A stretch of DNA of 64,000 bases from Stenotrophomonas maltophilia. Its GTDB lineage: Bacteria; Pseudomonadota; Gammaproteobacteria; Xanthomonadales; Xanthomonadaceae. Positions 50,617 to 59,638 of this stretch are shown in pieces. Every line of letters begins with the position of its first letter. Within the stretch, counting starts at the first letter, position 1. Location of the stretch: contig NZ_RAUX01000007.1 in NCBI RefSeq assembly GCF_013464485.1, forward strand, positions 1-64,000, in the 5' to 3' direction. The position numbers and the translations under genes were made by a program. The notes under the pieces are model-generated. The model did not search any database. It had not been told where the DNA came from and saw only the letters and a list, made by a program, of their open reading frames with translations.

Positions 50617-52103
50617 AGGGCCGGCTTCACCTGCTCAGGCTCCGCGACGTCCGGCAGCGGCGGCAGGCTCGGGTCCACCGTCACCGGTACATCGCTCTTC
50701 AGCAATGCCGCCGCTTCCTTGTCGCTGCCCACAGCGGGCGGCGAACCGCGAAGCGGCAGACCAGCGGTTTCCTTCACGAACAGCATGGTCACCAGCCCGA
50801 CCACCGCCGCGCCCATCAGGTAATAGGCCGGCACCAGCGGATCGCCGGTACGCTCCACCAGCCATGCGGTGACCAGCGGCGTCGTGCCACCGAACAACGA
50901 CACCGACACATTGAAGGCGATCGAAAGCGCGCTGTAGCGCACCGGGGTGTAGAACAGCGCCGGCAAAGTGGACGGCATCGAACTGGTGAAGCACACCAAT
51001 GCAAGGCCCAGCAGCATCAGGCCCAGGAAAATCAGCCAGTCGTTGCCGCTGCCCACCAGCAGCAGGCACGGAATAGCCAGCACGAGCAGCGCGATGCAGG
51101 CACCGATGATCATCGGCCGACGGCCCAACCTGTCACTGAACAACCCGCCGACGATGTTCAACGGCATCATCACCAGCATCACGATGATGATCAGCAGCAG
51201 CCCCTTGCTCTCGGCATAGCCCATGGTCACGCTGAGGTAGCTGGGCATGTAGGTCAGCAGCATGTAATCGGTGACGTTGAACACCAGCACCAGGCCCATG
51301 CATACCAGCAGCTGGCGGCCATGCACCTGGAACAGCGCGCCAAGCCCGGGCCGATCATGTTCGCGTTTCTCGGCCTCCTCGGCGAAGGCGCGGAATGCCG
51401 GGGTCTCTTCCAGCTTCATGCGCATGTACAGGCCGAGCAGGCCCAGCGGGCCGGCCACCAGGAATGGAATGCGCCAGCCCCAGTCCAGCATCTGCTCGCT
51501 GCTCAACAGCATGTGCAGTGCGGTTACGGTACCGGCACCGGCTATATAGCCGCCCAGCGTACCGAACTCCAGCCAGCTGCCCATCAACCCGCGGTTGCGG
51601 TCGGTGGAATACTCGGCGATGAAGGTGGCCGCACCGCCATACTCGCCGCCGGTGGAAAAGCCCTGCACCACACGCGCCAGCAGCAACAGCACCGGTGCCC
51701 AGATGCCGATCCGCTCGTAGGAAGGAATCAGGCCGATCGCAAAGGTACCCAGCGCCATCAGGATCATGGTGAACGCCAGCACTTTCTGGCGCCCGTAGCG
51801 GTCGCCGAGTGGGCCGAACACCAGGCCACCCAGCGGGCGCACCAGGAATGCCACGGTGAAGGTGGCGAAGGCCGCGATCACCTGCGCGGTGGGATTGCTC
51901 GACGGGAAGAACACCTGGCCGATGGTGACGGCCAGATAGCCGTAGACACCGAAGTCGAACCACTCCATGGCATTGCCGAGTGCAGCGGCACCGACGGCGC
52001 GCTTGAGCATGGGCTTGTCGACGACGGTGATCTCATCGACCTTCAGGTGGCGGCGGCGTTTGAACCAGCCGAAGTGGGCATGGGAATCGGGCGTGTCCTG
52101 CAT
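50613..52103 (-). CDS. MFS transporter, ProP-like (proline/betaine family)
   Basis: Protein of 496 residues of the major facilitator superfamily, metabolite:H+ symporter group. Twelve transmembrane segments are apparent. Signatures are AMEWFDFGVYGYLA near the N-terminus, PLGGLVFGPLGDRYGRQK in loop 2-3, and RVVQGFSTGGEYGGAATFIAEY in helix 4-5. The last is shared by ProP and the related citrate and ketoglutarate carriers. The C-terminus is a Pro-rich hydrophilic tail of about 45 residues, without the clear coiled coil of E. coli ProP. The start ATG 52103 leaves an N-terminal cytoplasmic segment of about 32 residues. The substrate is probably an osmolyte or organic acid. Confidence 0.88.
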   Translation of the reverse strand: MQDTPDSHAHFGWFKRRRHLKVDEITVVDKPMLKRAVGAAALGNAMEWFDFGVYGYLAVTIGQVFFPSSNPTAQVIAAFATFTVAFLVRPLGGLVFGPLGDRYGRQKVLAFTMILMALGTFAIGLIPSYERIGIWAPVLLLLARVVQGFSTGGEYGGAATFIAEYSTDRNRGLMGSWLEFGTLGGYIAGAGTVTALHMLLSSEQMLDWGWRIPFLVAGPLGLLGLYMRMKLEETPAFRAFAEEAEKREHDRPGLGALFQVHGRQLLVCMGLVLVFNVTDYMLLTYMPSYLSVTMGYAESKGLLLIIIVMLVMMPLNIVGGLFSDRLGRRPMIIGACIALLVLAIPCLLLVGSGNDWLIFLGLMLLGLALVCFTSSMPSTLPALFYTPVRYSALSIAFNVSVSLFGGTTPLVTAWLVERTGDPLVPAYYLMGAAVVGLVTMLFVKETAGLPLRGSPPAVGSDKEAAALLKSDVPVTVDPSLPPLPDVAEPEQVKPAL

Positions 52104-52580
52104 AGGGGCTCCCTTGTAGGTATGGAATAGGGGAATGGGTGCTGTGGTGTGTCCCGGAAATCGGAAACGGCGATGCAGGCGCAAGTGGCGCAGGGGCATC
52201 GGAAGGCGGCGTGGGGGCCGGGGAATGTGTGCAGGCGCAACGCCACGCGCACGGCAAAGCACCGCCGCAAGGGCGGAAACGCGGCAACGGGATCACAACG
52301 GCCGCGCAGTTGGCAGCCGCGTGTCACATCAGCGTGTGGGGAAGGCAGGCCGTGGGCCTGCGGGCGTCATCCGCCGGGATCCAGCGCGAGGCGATGGAAA
52401 TGCAGGGCGGGAGCAATCGTGGCAAGCGAAGCGCCGGTCGGCAGTGCTTCCCACGTAACAGGTGCGCCCGTCACGTAGTGGGTCATGTCGATCATCCGTT
52501 CATCATAACGGCACCGGCGTGAGCGTGCAGCGAAGCGGGCTGATCTGCACGCTGTGTTCCACGTCGCCTGTTCAGAAGGT
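52104..52580. other. Intergenic region between ProP-like and small membrane protein genes
   Basis: These 477 nt hold the promoter region of the leftward transporter and no gene I can support. Short open frames on both strands have no ribosome-binding site, signal peptide or recognisable composition. I see no strong terminator or repeat. Confidence 0.5.
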
Positions 52581-52808
52581 TCAGGCTGACTTCGCCAGCA
52601 AACCGAACACCGTGCAGGCCATCGCCAAGGCGCCCGGCAGTGCCAGTTTCCGCGTGACCAGTGCGGCGCCGATCATCGTGAGCACCGAGAGCATGATGGC
52701 CAGGGCGAAGAACGGTTGGCCCTGCAGGAACTGGTGGATGCAGCCGGCACAGCCGGCAATGGCCAGGCTGGTGGCGAAGCAGACGTGGAACAGTGAGCCA
52801 GCGTGCAC
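52581..52808 (-). CDS. Small membrane protein of unknown function
   Basis: Protein of 75 residues from a GTG with GAGGA about 9 nt upstream. It has two or three hydrophobic segments (FATSLAIAGCAGCIHQFL; FFALAIMLSVLTMIGAALV; LPGALAMACTVFGLLA) joined by short loops, and three Cys residues. I recognise no family. It is divergent from the host-attachment gene. A small conserved hypothetical membrane protein is the best description. Confidence 0.55.
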   Translation of the reverse strand: MHAGSLFHVCFATSLAIAGCAGCIHQFLQGQPFFALAIMLSVLTMIGAALVTRKLALPGALAMACTVFGLLAKSA

Positions 52809-52970
52809 AGCGGTTCCTCGCGATGATGGAGGCCATAGCGGCAGGCGTCCCGGTAAATTTAGGGTGGATTTCAGATTGCGATGACGGAATCACATCCTGT
52901 ACGCGCTCTGGTGACATAGGCGTGCATAAGGTGGAGCACACACCCACTTTTCAAATTGACGGAGGATGCA

Positions 52971-53387
52971 ATGGCGCGGACGATTCCCGAAGGAACGCTG
53001 ATCGTGGTAGCCGACGGTGGTTCGGCACGGGTGTTCACCAACGTGGGCAGCAACCATCAGTTGACCCTGAAGCAGGAGGGCGAGTTGCGCCTGCAGGACA
53101 TCAGTGAGCAGGGCGTGTCCGGGCAGGGGCCTGCGGGTGCCGTGCCGAAGGACATGTCGGTCTCGCAGCTCAACGAGGCGACGTTCGCCAAGCAGGTGGC
53201 CGAACAGCTCAATGAGGATGCCTTGAAGAACCGCTATGCGCACCTGGTGTTGATCGCCGACCCGACCACGCTGGGTCGCATTCGTCCGCTGCTGCATAAA
53301 GAGGTCCAGGCGCGATTGCTCGGGGATATTGCCAAGGACCTGACCAACGCGCCGCTGGAAGACATCCAGAAGGCACTGGCGGCGTAG
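52971..53387 (+). CDS. Host-attachment-family protein
   Basis: Protein of 138 residues with a strong ribosome-binding site (GGAGG) before ATG 52971. It shows the family pattern: WIVVADGG-like TLIVVADGGSARVF, then a Gly/Gln-rich loop, and AHLVLIADPTTLGRIRPLLHKEVQARL with a final KDLTNAPLEDIQKAL. The Pfam family was named from an Agrobacterium attachment mutant; its real biochemical role is unclear, and the fold resembles an eRF1-like nuclease or ribosome-associated domain. It is followed 5 nt later by a thioredoxin-like gene. Confidence 0.88.
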   Translation: MARTIPEGTLIVVADGGSARVFTNVGSNHQLTLKQEGELRLQDISEQGVSGQGPAGAVPKDMSVSQLNEATFAKQVAEQLNEDALKNRYAHLVLIADPTTLGRIRPLLHKEVQARLLGDIAKDLTNAPLEDIQKALAA

Positions 53388-53392
53388 CGCTC

Positions 53393-53716
53393 ATGCCGTT
53401 CATGCGTGATCACCTTCCGAACGAGCCCACCTCTGCGGGGGTGGCGGCGCAGGCTGGGTGGCAGGTGCTGGAGTTCGGTGCGCCCTGGTGCGGTCATTGC
53501 CAGGCCGCGCAGCCCGCGTTGCAGGCCTTCGTCGAAGCGAACGATCTGCCGCATTGGAAGATCGAGGATGGCAAGGGAAGGGCATTGGGGCGAGCGTTCA
53601 AGGTGAAGCTGTGGCCGACAGTGGTGCTGCTGCGCGATGGAGAAGAGGTCGCGCGGGTGGTGAGGCCGCTGCACAGCGCGGACCTCATGTCGTTGCAGAA
53701 CGCGCTTCCCGGTTGA
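53393..53716 (+). CDS. Thioredoxin-family protein (WCGHC)
   Basis: Protein of 107 residues. The active site is FGAPWCGHCQAAQPAL, with the CGHC form seen in protein disulphide isomerases rather than the CGPC of thioredoxin. The cis-Pro loop reads KVKLWPTVVLLRDGEEVARVVRP. No signal peptide is seen, so it should be cytoplasmic. ATG 53393 and ATG 53402 are possible starts. It probably shares a transcript with the preceding gene. Confidence 0.9.
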   Translation: MPFMRDHLPNEPTSAGVAAQAGWQVLEFGAPWCGHCQAAQPALQAFVEANDLPHWKIEDGKGRALGRAFKVKLWPTVVLLRDGEEVARVVRPLHSADLMSLQNALPG

Positions 53717-53812
53717 CGATTGAACCCGGCGCGGGACACCGGGCAGTCGCACTGCAGCATGCGGCGTGACAGGCCCGGTGCTAGCATCCGGCTACCACCT
53801 GAATCGATCCAA

Positions 53813-56164
53813 ATGCCGATGCCCACGCTGGACCGTCGTCTCCTGATTGCTGTCGCCGCCACGGCAATGCTCGCTTCCTGCCTGGCGTCGGCCGCTCCCG
53901 CCAAAACCGCCGCCGACAAGGCCTACGCCTCGGTCGACCCGTTCATTGGTACTGGAGGTGAAGGCCACACCTACCCGGGTGCCACAGTGCCGTTCGGCAT
54001 GGTCCAGCTCAGCCCGGATACGCGCATCCAGCCGCGTGAGAAGGCCTACGGCTGGGCGGCCGGCTATCGCTACGACGACAGCAGCATCGTCGGCTTCTCG
54101 CACACCCATTTTTCCGGCACCGGCCATTCGGATCTGGGCGACATCCTGCTGATGCCGTTCACCGGCAATCCGGGCCTGGAGCGTGGCGATCCCGAGAAGC
54201 CGCGCAGCGGCTATGCATCGCGCTTCCGCCACGACGACGAGAAGGCCGAGCCGGGCTACTACGCAGTCACCCTGGATGACTACAAGGTGCGCGCGGAGCT
54301 GACCACCAGTGCGCGCGTGGGCGTGCACCGCTATGCCTTCCCCAAGGGCGCCGATGCCAAGGTGCTGCTGGACATGCGCACCAGCATGTACGACTACCCG
54401 GGCAAGGTGCTGTGGTCGCGGGTGCGGGTGCGCGCCGATGGCACGGTGACCGGCTTCCGCGAGACGCGCGGCTGGGCGCCGGGCCGCCAGCTGTATTTCG
54501 CGATGCGTTTCTCGCGCCCGCTGGCCGGGCATGAGCTGCACAACACCGAGCAGGACATCGTCTACAAGGGCTTCCCGCCGCCGGGCGAGAAGGATCCAGC
54601 GCAGCGGGCGCAGATCGAAGGCCGTCAGCTGGTCGGTACCTTCGCATTCGGCAAGCTGGACGCACCGCTGGTGGTCAAGGTTGCGATCTCGCCGGTCAGT
54701 GAAGCCGGTGCCATCGCCAACCTCGGCGCGGAAGTGGCGGACTTCGATTTTGACCGCATTCGCGCGCAGGCAAAGCAGGAATGGACGCAGGCGCTGTCGG
54801 TGCTGGATATCGAAGCGCCGGAACATGCGCGACGCAGCGCCTATACCGCGCTGTACCACACGATGCTGGGGCCGACGCTGTTCATGGATGCCGATGGCCA
54901 GTACCGCGGTTCGGACAACGCGGTGCACCAGGCCAAGGGCTACACCAACTACTCCACGTTCTCGCTGTGGGATACCTACCGCGCGCTGCATCCGCTGCTG
55001 ACGCTGGTGCAGCCGGAGAAGCGCAACAGCGACTTCGTCAATTCGATGCTGGCCCACCATGAGCACAGCCCCTACGGCATGCTGCCGGTGTGGTCGTTCC
55101 ACGGCCTGGAAGACTGGTGCATGATCGGCTACCACGCCGTGCCGGTGATCGCCGATGCCTACGTAAAAGGCATCCGTGGCTTCGACGCCGACAAGGCGCT
55201 GAAGGCGATGGTCGAGACCGCCAACTACGGGCCCTACGACGGCATCGCGCAGTACCGCGAGCTGGGCTATGTGCCGATCGACGAGGAAGGCGAAGCGGCC
55301 AGCAAGACACTGGAGTACGCCTTCGACGACTGGACCATCGCGCGCATGGCACAGGCGATGGGCAAGACCGATGTTGCGGCCACCTTCGACAAGCGCGCCG
55401 GCAACTGGCGCAACGCCTTCGACAAGGACACCGGCTTCATGCGCGCACGCAAGCGCGATGGCAGCTTCCGCACGCCGTTCGATCCCAGCGCAAGTGGTTA
55501 CGGCACCGACTACACCGAAGGCAATGCCTGGCAGTATTCGTGGTACGTACCGCAGGACGTCGCCGGCCTGGCCGCCGCGCACGGTGGCAGCGACAAGCTG
55601 CTCGCGCGCCTGGACGACGTGTTCAGCGCCAAGGTCGATCCGTCCATCTTCGAGCACATGGAAGACATCACCGGCCTGATCGGCTGGTATGCGCATGGCA
55701 ACGAGCCCAGCCACCACGTGGCCTACCTGTATGCGTATGCCGGCCAGCCGTGGCGCACGCAGGCGCGCCTGAAGCAGATCATGGACACCCAGTACGCCGA
55801 CCGTCCCGATGGCCTGGCCGGCAACGATGATGTCGGCCAGATGTCGGCGTGGTACGTGTTTACCGCGCTGGGCTTCTACCCGGTGGCCCCCGGCTCGGGC
55901 GAGTACATCCTGGGTCGTCCGTTCCTGCCGAAGACCGCGATGCGACTGCCGAACGGCAAGACCTTCACCATCGTGGCCGATGAGCTGGATGACAAGCACA
56001 CCTATGTGGGCAGCGTGAGCCTCAACGGCAAGCCGCTACAGCGCACCTTCCTGCGCCACGACGAGATCCTGGCCGGCGGCGAACTGCGCTTCAGCATGCA
56101 GGCCGAGCCGAACAAGGCATGGCCGGGGCAGGGCGCGCAGGCGCCGTATTCGATGAGCCGGTGA
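53813..56164 (+). CDS. GH92 alpha-1,2-mannosidase-type lipoprotein
   Basis: Protein of 783 residues. The signal peptide ends in a lipobox-like LASC, so it is probably a lipoprotein. The N-terminal beta-sandwich starts with DPFIGTGGEGHTYPGATVPFG. The (alpha/alpha)6 catalytic domain holds GH92 signatures: FSGTGHSD-type loop early on, SLWDTYRALHPLLTLVQPE, and NDDVGQMSAWYVFTALGFYP. GH92 enzymes remove alpha-mannose from N-glycans and use calcium. ATG 53813 and ATG 53819 are both possible. It stands alone here, without other glycan-degradation genes. A role in trimming host or plant mannosyl glycans is plausible. Confidence 0.93.
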   Translation: MPMPTLDRRLLIAVAATAMLASCLASAAPAKTAADKAYASVDPFIGTGGEGHTYPGATVPFGMVQLSPDTRIQPREKAYGWAAGYRYDDSSIVGFSHTHFSGTGHSDLGDILLMPFTGNPGLERGDPEKPRSGYASRFRHDDEKAEPGYYAVTLDDYKVRAELTTSARVGVHRYAFPKGADAKVLLDMRTSMYDYPGKVLWSRVRVRADGTVTGFRETRGWAPGRQLYFAMRFSRPLAGHELHNTEQDIVYKGFPPPGEKDPAQRAQIEGRQLVGTFAFGKLDAPLVVKVAISPVSEAGAIANLGAEVADFDFDRIRAQAKQEWTQALSVLDIEAPEHARRSAYTALYHTMLGPTLFMDADGQYRGSDNAVHQAKGYTNYSTFSLWDTYRALHPLLTLVQPEKRNSDFVNSMLAHHEHSPYGMLPVWSFHGLEDWCMIGYHAVPVIADAYVKGIRGFDADKALKAMVETANYGPYDGIAQYRELGYVPIDEEGEAASKTLEYAFDDWTIARMAQAMGKTDVAATFDKRAGNWRNAFDKDTGFMRARKRDGSFRTPFDPSASGYGTDYTEGNAWQYSWYVPQDVAGLAAAHGGSDKLLARLDDVFSAKVDPSIFEHMEDITGLIGWYAHGNEPSHHVAYLYAYAGQPWRTQARLKQIMDTQYADRPDGLAGNDDVGQMSAWYVFTALGFYPVAPGSGEYILGRPFLPKTAMRLPNGKTFTIVADELDDKHTYVGSVSLNGKPLQRTFLRHDEILAGGELRFSMQAEPNKAWPGQGAQAPYSMSR

Positions 56165-56201
56165 CGCTTGGTTGGCACGCTACACGGCTGACCTGGAACC
56201 T

Positions 56202-56268
56202 GTAGAGCCGAGCCCATGCTCGGCTCAGGCATCGTGCCAGGAGCAGCCGAGCATGGGCTCGGCTCTAC
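56202..56268. repeat. SMAG palindrome pair
   Basis: GTAG (56202-56205) and CTAC (56265-56268) bound two inverted AGCCGAGC-type hairpins between the convergent GH92 and kinase genes. Confidence 0.88.
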
Positions 56269-56287
56269 AAGGGCAATTCGACAAAGG

Positions 56288-57661
56288 TCAGCGAAACCAC
56301 AACCCCACCCGCGCGCCACCGATCGGGGCGGTATCAATCACCAGCGCCGCACCATGCCGCTGCGCGATCTCGGCCACGATCGCCAGCCCCAGCCCGCAGC
56401 CATCACCTTCGCTGCTGGCCCGGTAGAAGCGTTCCGTGACGCGCCCGCGTTCGGCCTCGGCAATGCCGGTGCCGTCATCATCCACCCATGCCTGAACGCC
56501 TTCGGCATTCTGCTGCAGGCCCAGGGTGATCACACCACGCACGGCACCATAGCGCAGTGCGTTGTCCAGCAGGTTGCCCAGCGCCTCGCGCAGCAGCTGC
56601 GGATCGCCCTGTACCTGCACGCCGTCGTCGGGCCCGTCATAACCCAGGTCCACGCCTGCAGCCAATGCACGGTCCGCATAGCGCTCCACCACGCCGCGCG
56701 CCAACGCGGCCAGGTCCACTGGCTGCAGCGGCAGTGCACTGCCATGCGGATCTTCGGAGCGGCTCAACATCAGCAGTTGGTTGACCAGATGCTGCAAGCG
56801 GGCCAACCCGGCCAGCGTGCCGGACAGCGCCAGCTGCTGGGTCTGCGGATCATGCTGGCGCAATGAGCTCTCCAGCTCCACCTGCATGGCTGCCAACGGG
56901 GTGCGCAGTTGATGTGCGGCGTTGCTGACGAAGCGCCGCTGCGCATCCTGCATCGCGTCCAGGCGCTGCAGCAGGGCGTTGTAGGCCTCAACCGCCGGCC
57001 ACAGTTCGCGCGGTGCCTCCTGCGCCGGATCCAGCGGTGCCAACGGATCCGGCCGCGGGCTGGCCAGCTTCCGTGCGACCAGGTTGGCGTGGCCTGCGGC
57101 GGCGCCGGTGCCGGACCAGGCCAGCCACGCCGCCAGTGCCAGGATCGCGGCCTGGAACGGCACGCTGGTCAGCAGCAACTTGCGTTCCAGCCGGTGGCGC
57201 TTGCGCAGTGTTTCGGCCACGCGCAGCCGGATGTCATGGCCCGGGCCGGCGCTGACCACCACTTCGACCATGCGCACCGGTTGACCACGCAGGCGCGCAT
57301 CGTAGTAGACCGCATCGTCATTCGCGGCGGCGCTCGCCGGACGTGGCAATGCATCGGGCAGGTCGCCATACAGGCGCCCGCCCACGGCGTCGACCACCTC
57401 GCCATGCACTTCGTCGGCGGTGTCCCAGGTGAACATGCGTGATACCGCAGGGGTGATCTCGATGGATGCGCGGCCGTCCTGCACCGTCACCAGCTCGGAC
57501 AACGACATCGCCGAATCCAGCAGCCAGCGGTCGTAGACCTGGCCGGCGTAGAAACGGGCCAACGCAAACGAGTCAACCGCACTGCACAGCATCAGCACCA
57601 GCAGCGGCAGCCACAGGCGGCGCAGCAGCAGGCCACGCAGGCTGTGTACGCGCTCAGTCAC
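56288..57661 (-). CDS. Sensor histidine kinase of the QseC/TctE type
   Basis: Protein of 457 residues. Two transmembrane helices (about 14-34 and 165-185) flank a periplasmic 2CSK_N-type domain. The dimerisation helix carries the phospho-His in RRFVSNAAHQLRTPLAAMQVELE. The ATPase domain shows LLREALGNLLDNALRYG, VDDDGTGIAEAERGRVTERFYR and GCGLGLAIVAEIAQRHG. All catalytic boxes are intact. The start overlaps the end of the response-regulator gene by 8 nt. The pair probably senses a cell-envelope or metal signal and controls the divergent RND efflux operon. Confidence 0.93.
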   Translation of the reverse strand: MTERVHSLRGLLLRRLWLPLLVLMLCSAVDSFALARFYAGQVYDRWLLDSAMSLSELVTVQDGRASIEITPAVSRMFTWDTADEVHGEVVDAVGGRLYGDLPDALPRPASAAANDDAVYYDARLRGQPVRMVEVVVSAGPGHDIRLRVAETLRKRHRLERKLLLTSVPFQAAILALAAWLAWSGTGAAAGHANLVARKLASPRPDPLAPLDPAQEAPRELWPAVEAYNALLQRLDAMQDAQRRFVSNAAHQLRTPLAAMQVELESSLRQHDPQTQQLALSGTLAGLARLQHLVNQLLMLSRSEDPHGSALPLQPVDLAALARGVVERYADRALAAGVDLGYDGPDDGVQVQGDPQLLREALGNLLDNALRYGAVRGVITLGLQQNAEGVQAWVDDDGTGIAEAERGRVTERFYRASSEGDGCGLGLAIVAEIAQRHGAALVIDTAPIGGARVGLWFR

Positions 57662-58328
57662 CCACGGCCTCCAGCCGGTAGCCGAGGCCGCGCAGCATGC
57701 GGATGCCGACGCCGGCGCGGGCCTGCTCCAGCTTGCGGCGCAGGCGGCTGACGTGCACCTCGATCACCGACAGGTTGGCCTCGTGGTCCCAGCTGTAAAG
57801 CGCATCGAACAGGCGCTGCTTGGTCACGGTGCGGCCGGGGTGCTGCATCAACGCTTCGACCAGCGAAAGCTCGCGCGCGGTCAGCTCGATACGCTGGCCT
57901 TCTACCTGCACTTCGTTGCGGATGCTGTCGAAGCACAGCCGGCCCAATCGCTTCTGTGCGGGTGCGTCACTGCGGCGGCGCGACAACGCACGCAGGCGCG
58001 CTTCCAGCTCGCCCAGCGCGAATGGTTTTGCCAGATAGTCATCGCCGCCACGATCGAGGCCAAGGATGCGATCCTCCACGCCATCGCGCGCAGTGAGAAT
58101 CAGCACCGGCAATGTGGTGCCATCGTTGCGCAGGCGCGACAGCAGGTCGAGGCCATCCACGTCCGGCAAGGAAAGGTCCAGCACCATCACGTCATAGGGT
58201 GCACTGGCCAGCGCCGCAGGTGCGTGCAGTCCGCGCGAGAGGTGGTCGCACAGATGGCCAGCACCTTGCAGGGCGCGGATCAGTCCATCGGCCAGGGCGG
58301 CATCGTCTTCGATCAGCAGGATTCGCAT
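57654..58328 (-). CDS. OmpR-family response regulator
   Basis: Protein of 224 residues. The receiver domain has ILLIEDDAALADGLI, the phospho-Asp in VMVLDLSLPDVDG, Thr in LILTARDG and Lys in DYLAKPFALGE. The C-terminal winged helix is of OmpR/PhoB type (LTARELSLVEALMQHPGRTVTKQRLFDALY, then VHVSRLRRKLE). ATG 58328 is used; a TTG upstream lies within the repeat array. The gene is divergent from the efflux operon. OmpR-type proteins bind direct repeats with 11-bp steps, and four such repeats lie directly next to its start codon. Confidence 0.94.
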   Translation of the reverse strand: MRILLIEDDAALADGLIRALQGAGHLCDHLSRGLHAPAALASAPYDVMVLDLSLPDVDGLDLLSRLRNDGTTLPVLILTARDGVEDRILGLDRGGDDYLAKPFALGELEARLRALSRRRSDAPAQKRLGRLCFDSIRNEVQVEGQRIELTARELSLVEALMQHPGRTVTKQRLFDALYSWDHEANLSVIEVHVSRLRRKLEQARAGVGIRMLRGLGYRLEAVGD

Positions 58329-58329
58329 T

Positions 58330-58367
58330 GCAAGCTTCGTGCAAGGTTGGGGCAAGTTTGGCGCAAG
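58330..58367. promoter_or_regulatory. Four GCAAG direct repeats at 11-bp steps
   Basis: GCAAG occurs at 58330, 58341, 58352 and 58363, exactly 11 bp apart, with a common longer pattern GCAAGnTTnG in the first three. The array lies between the regulator start (58328) and the efflux operon start (58391). The 11-bp step is one helical turn and the known spacing for OmpR/PhoB-type regulators. It is the likely binding site of the adjacent response regulator. Confidence 0.8.
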
Positions 58368-58390
58368 TGCATCACCTTACCTTGACGCAC

Positions 58391-59638
58391 ATGAATTTCT
58401 CCTCTCGTCTTGCGGCCGTGCTGGCCACTCTTCTGTGCGCGCCTGTGGCTTCGGCGCTGTCCCTGCAGGACGCGCAGCGCGCAATGGACGCACACAACCC
58501 TGACTTGCGTGCGGCGGCACTGGAGCTGCGCGGTGTGCAGGGCGATGCGCAGACGGCGGCATTGCGCCCGGCCACCGAGCTGTCGCTCGGTACCAGCAAG
58601 GTCAGCCCCAAGCATGGCATCGGCCCGGGGCGCTGGCAGGACAAGCGCGTGGACAGCACCGTGGGCCTGGGCTGGACCTGGGAACGTGGTGGCAAGCGTG
58701 CGTTGCGCATCCGCCAGGCCGACGCGCTGCTGGAAGTCGCAGGGCTGGAGATGCTCGATACCCGTCGCCGACAACAGGTGGCACTGCATGAAGCCTATTT
58801 CGGCCTGAAGGGCGCGCAGGAGCGGGCCCAGATTGCCGACGCCAACCGGCAGAGTTCGGCCGAGCAGATGGCGGCGGCGGATAAGCAGGTTGCGACAGGG
58901 GCGATGGCACCGGTGGATCGCGCGCGCCTGGCGGTGGACGATCTCGCCGTAGCCGACGCGGCGCGCGAAGCAGCGCTGGATCTGCGCGACGCGCGGCATG
59001 CGCTGGGCTTGCTGCTCGGCCGCGACGGCAGCCATGACCTCAGTGCCGATGATCCCTGGCCGGAGGCCAGCAGCGTGGCCGGCGTGCATGCGTTCGATCC
59101 GCAGCAGCGTGCCGATCTGCGCGCGGCACGTTTGCGCCTGGCCGCGGCCGACGCCGGTGTGGCACTCGCGCGCAGTGAGCGCCACCGCGACATCCAGTTG
59201 GGCGTGGAGGCCGAGCGTGAGCCGACCGACATCAGCGGCGTCACCTGGGGTGTGTCATTGACCATTCCGCTCGGCGGCCCGTCACGTGCGCGCGGCGCGA
59301 TCCAGCGTGCCGAGGCCGACCGTGACAGTGCCGCGCTGGAACTGCAGGTGCTGCAGCGCGAAGCGCGCGCCGAACTGGACCAGTTGCAGGCCAGTGCGCA
59401 GTCCGCCGCACAGCGTCGCAGCGACTACGAAGGACTGCAGTCAGACGCCGCACGCAAGGCGGTGCAGGGCATCGAGCTGGCCTACAGGCGCGGCGCCGCC
59501 AGCCTGACCGATCTGCTGGATGCGCGCCGCAGCTGGCGCGAGTTCGAGGCCGCGTTGATTGAAGCGCGTGCCGACCATGCCATTGCCCTGGCGCGCTGGG
59601 TAGCGGCCACTTCCGTTGCTGAAGGAGAATCCCGATGA
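58391..59638 (+). CDS. TolC-family outer-membrane efflux protein (CzcC-like)
   Basis: Protein of 415 residues. A signal peptide ends near ASALSL. The two outer-membrane-efflux repeats start at LQDAQRAMDAHNPDLRAAALEL and at FDPQQRADLRAARLRLAAADAGV. Long Ala/Arg/Gln-rich helices form the periplasmic tunnel. It is the first gene of the efflux operon and overlaps the adaptor gene by 4 nt. No good ribosome-binding site precedes ATG 58391. CzcC-type channels serve heavy-metal exporters. Confidence 0.92.
   Translation: MNFSSRLAAVLATLLCAPVASALSLQDAQRAMDAHNPDLRAAALELRGVQGDAQTAALRPATELSLGTSKVSPKHGIGPGRWQDKRVDSTVGLGWTWERGGKRALRIRQADALLEVAGLEMLDTRRRQQVALHEAYFGLKGAQERAQIADANRQSSAEQMAAADKQVATGAMAPVDRARLAVDDLAVADAAREAALDLRDARHALGLLLGRDGSHDLSADDPWPEASSVAGVHAFDPQQRADLRAARLRLAAADAGVALARSERHRDIQLGVEAEREPTDISGVTWGVSLTIPLGGPSRARGAIQRAEADRDSAALELQVLQREARAELDQLQASAQSAAQRRSDYEGLQSDAARKAVQGIELAYRRGAASLTDLLDARRSWREFEAALIEARADHAIALARWVAATSVAEGESR

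Noticed and set aside
52104-52580. Several 80-130-codon frames upstream of the ProP-like gene
   Set aside because: They overlap each other in different frames, lack ribosome-binding sites and have the Arg/Gly-rich look of non-coding GC-rich DNA.
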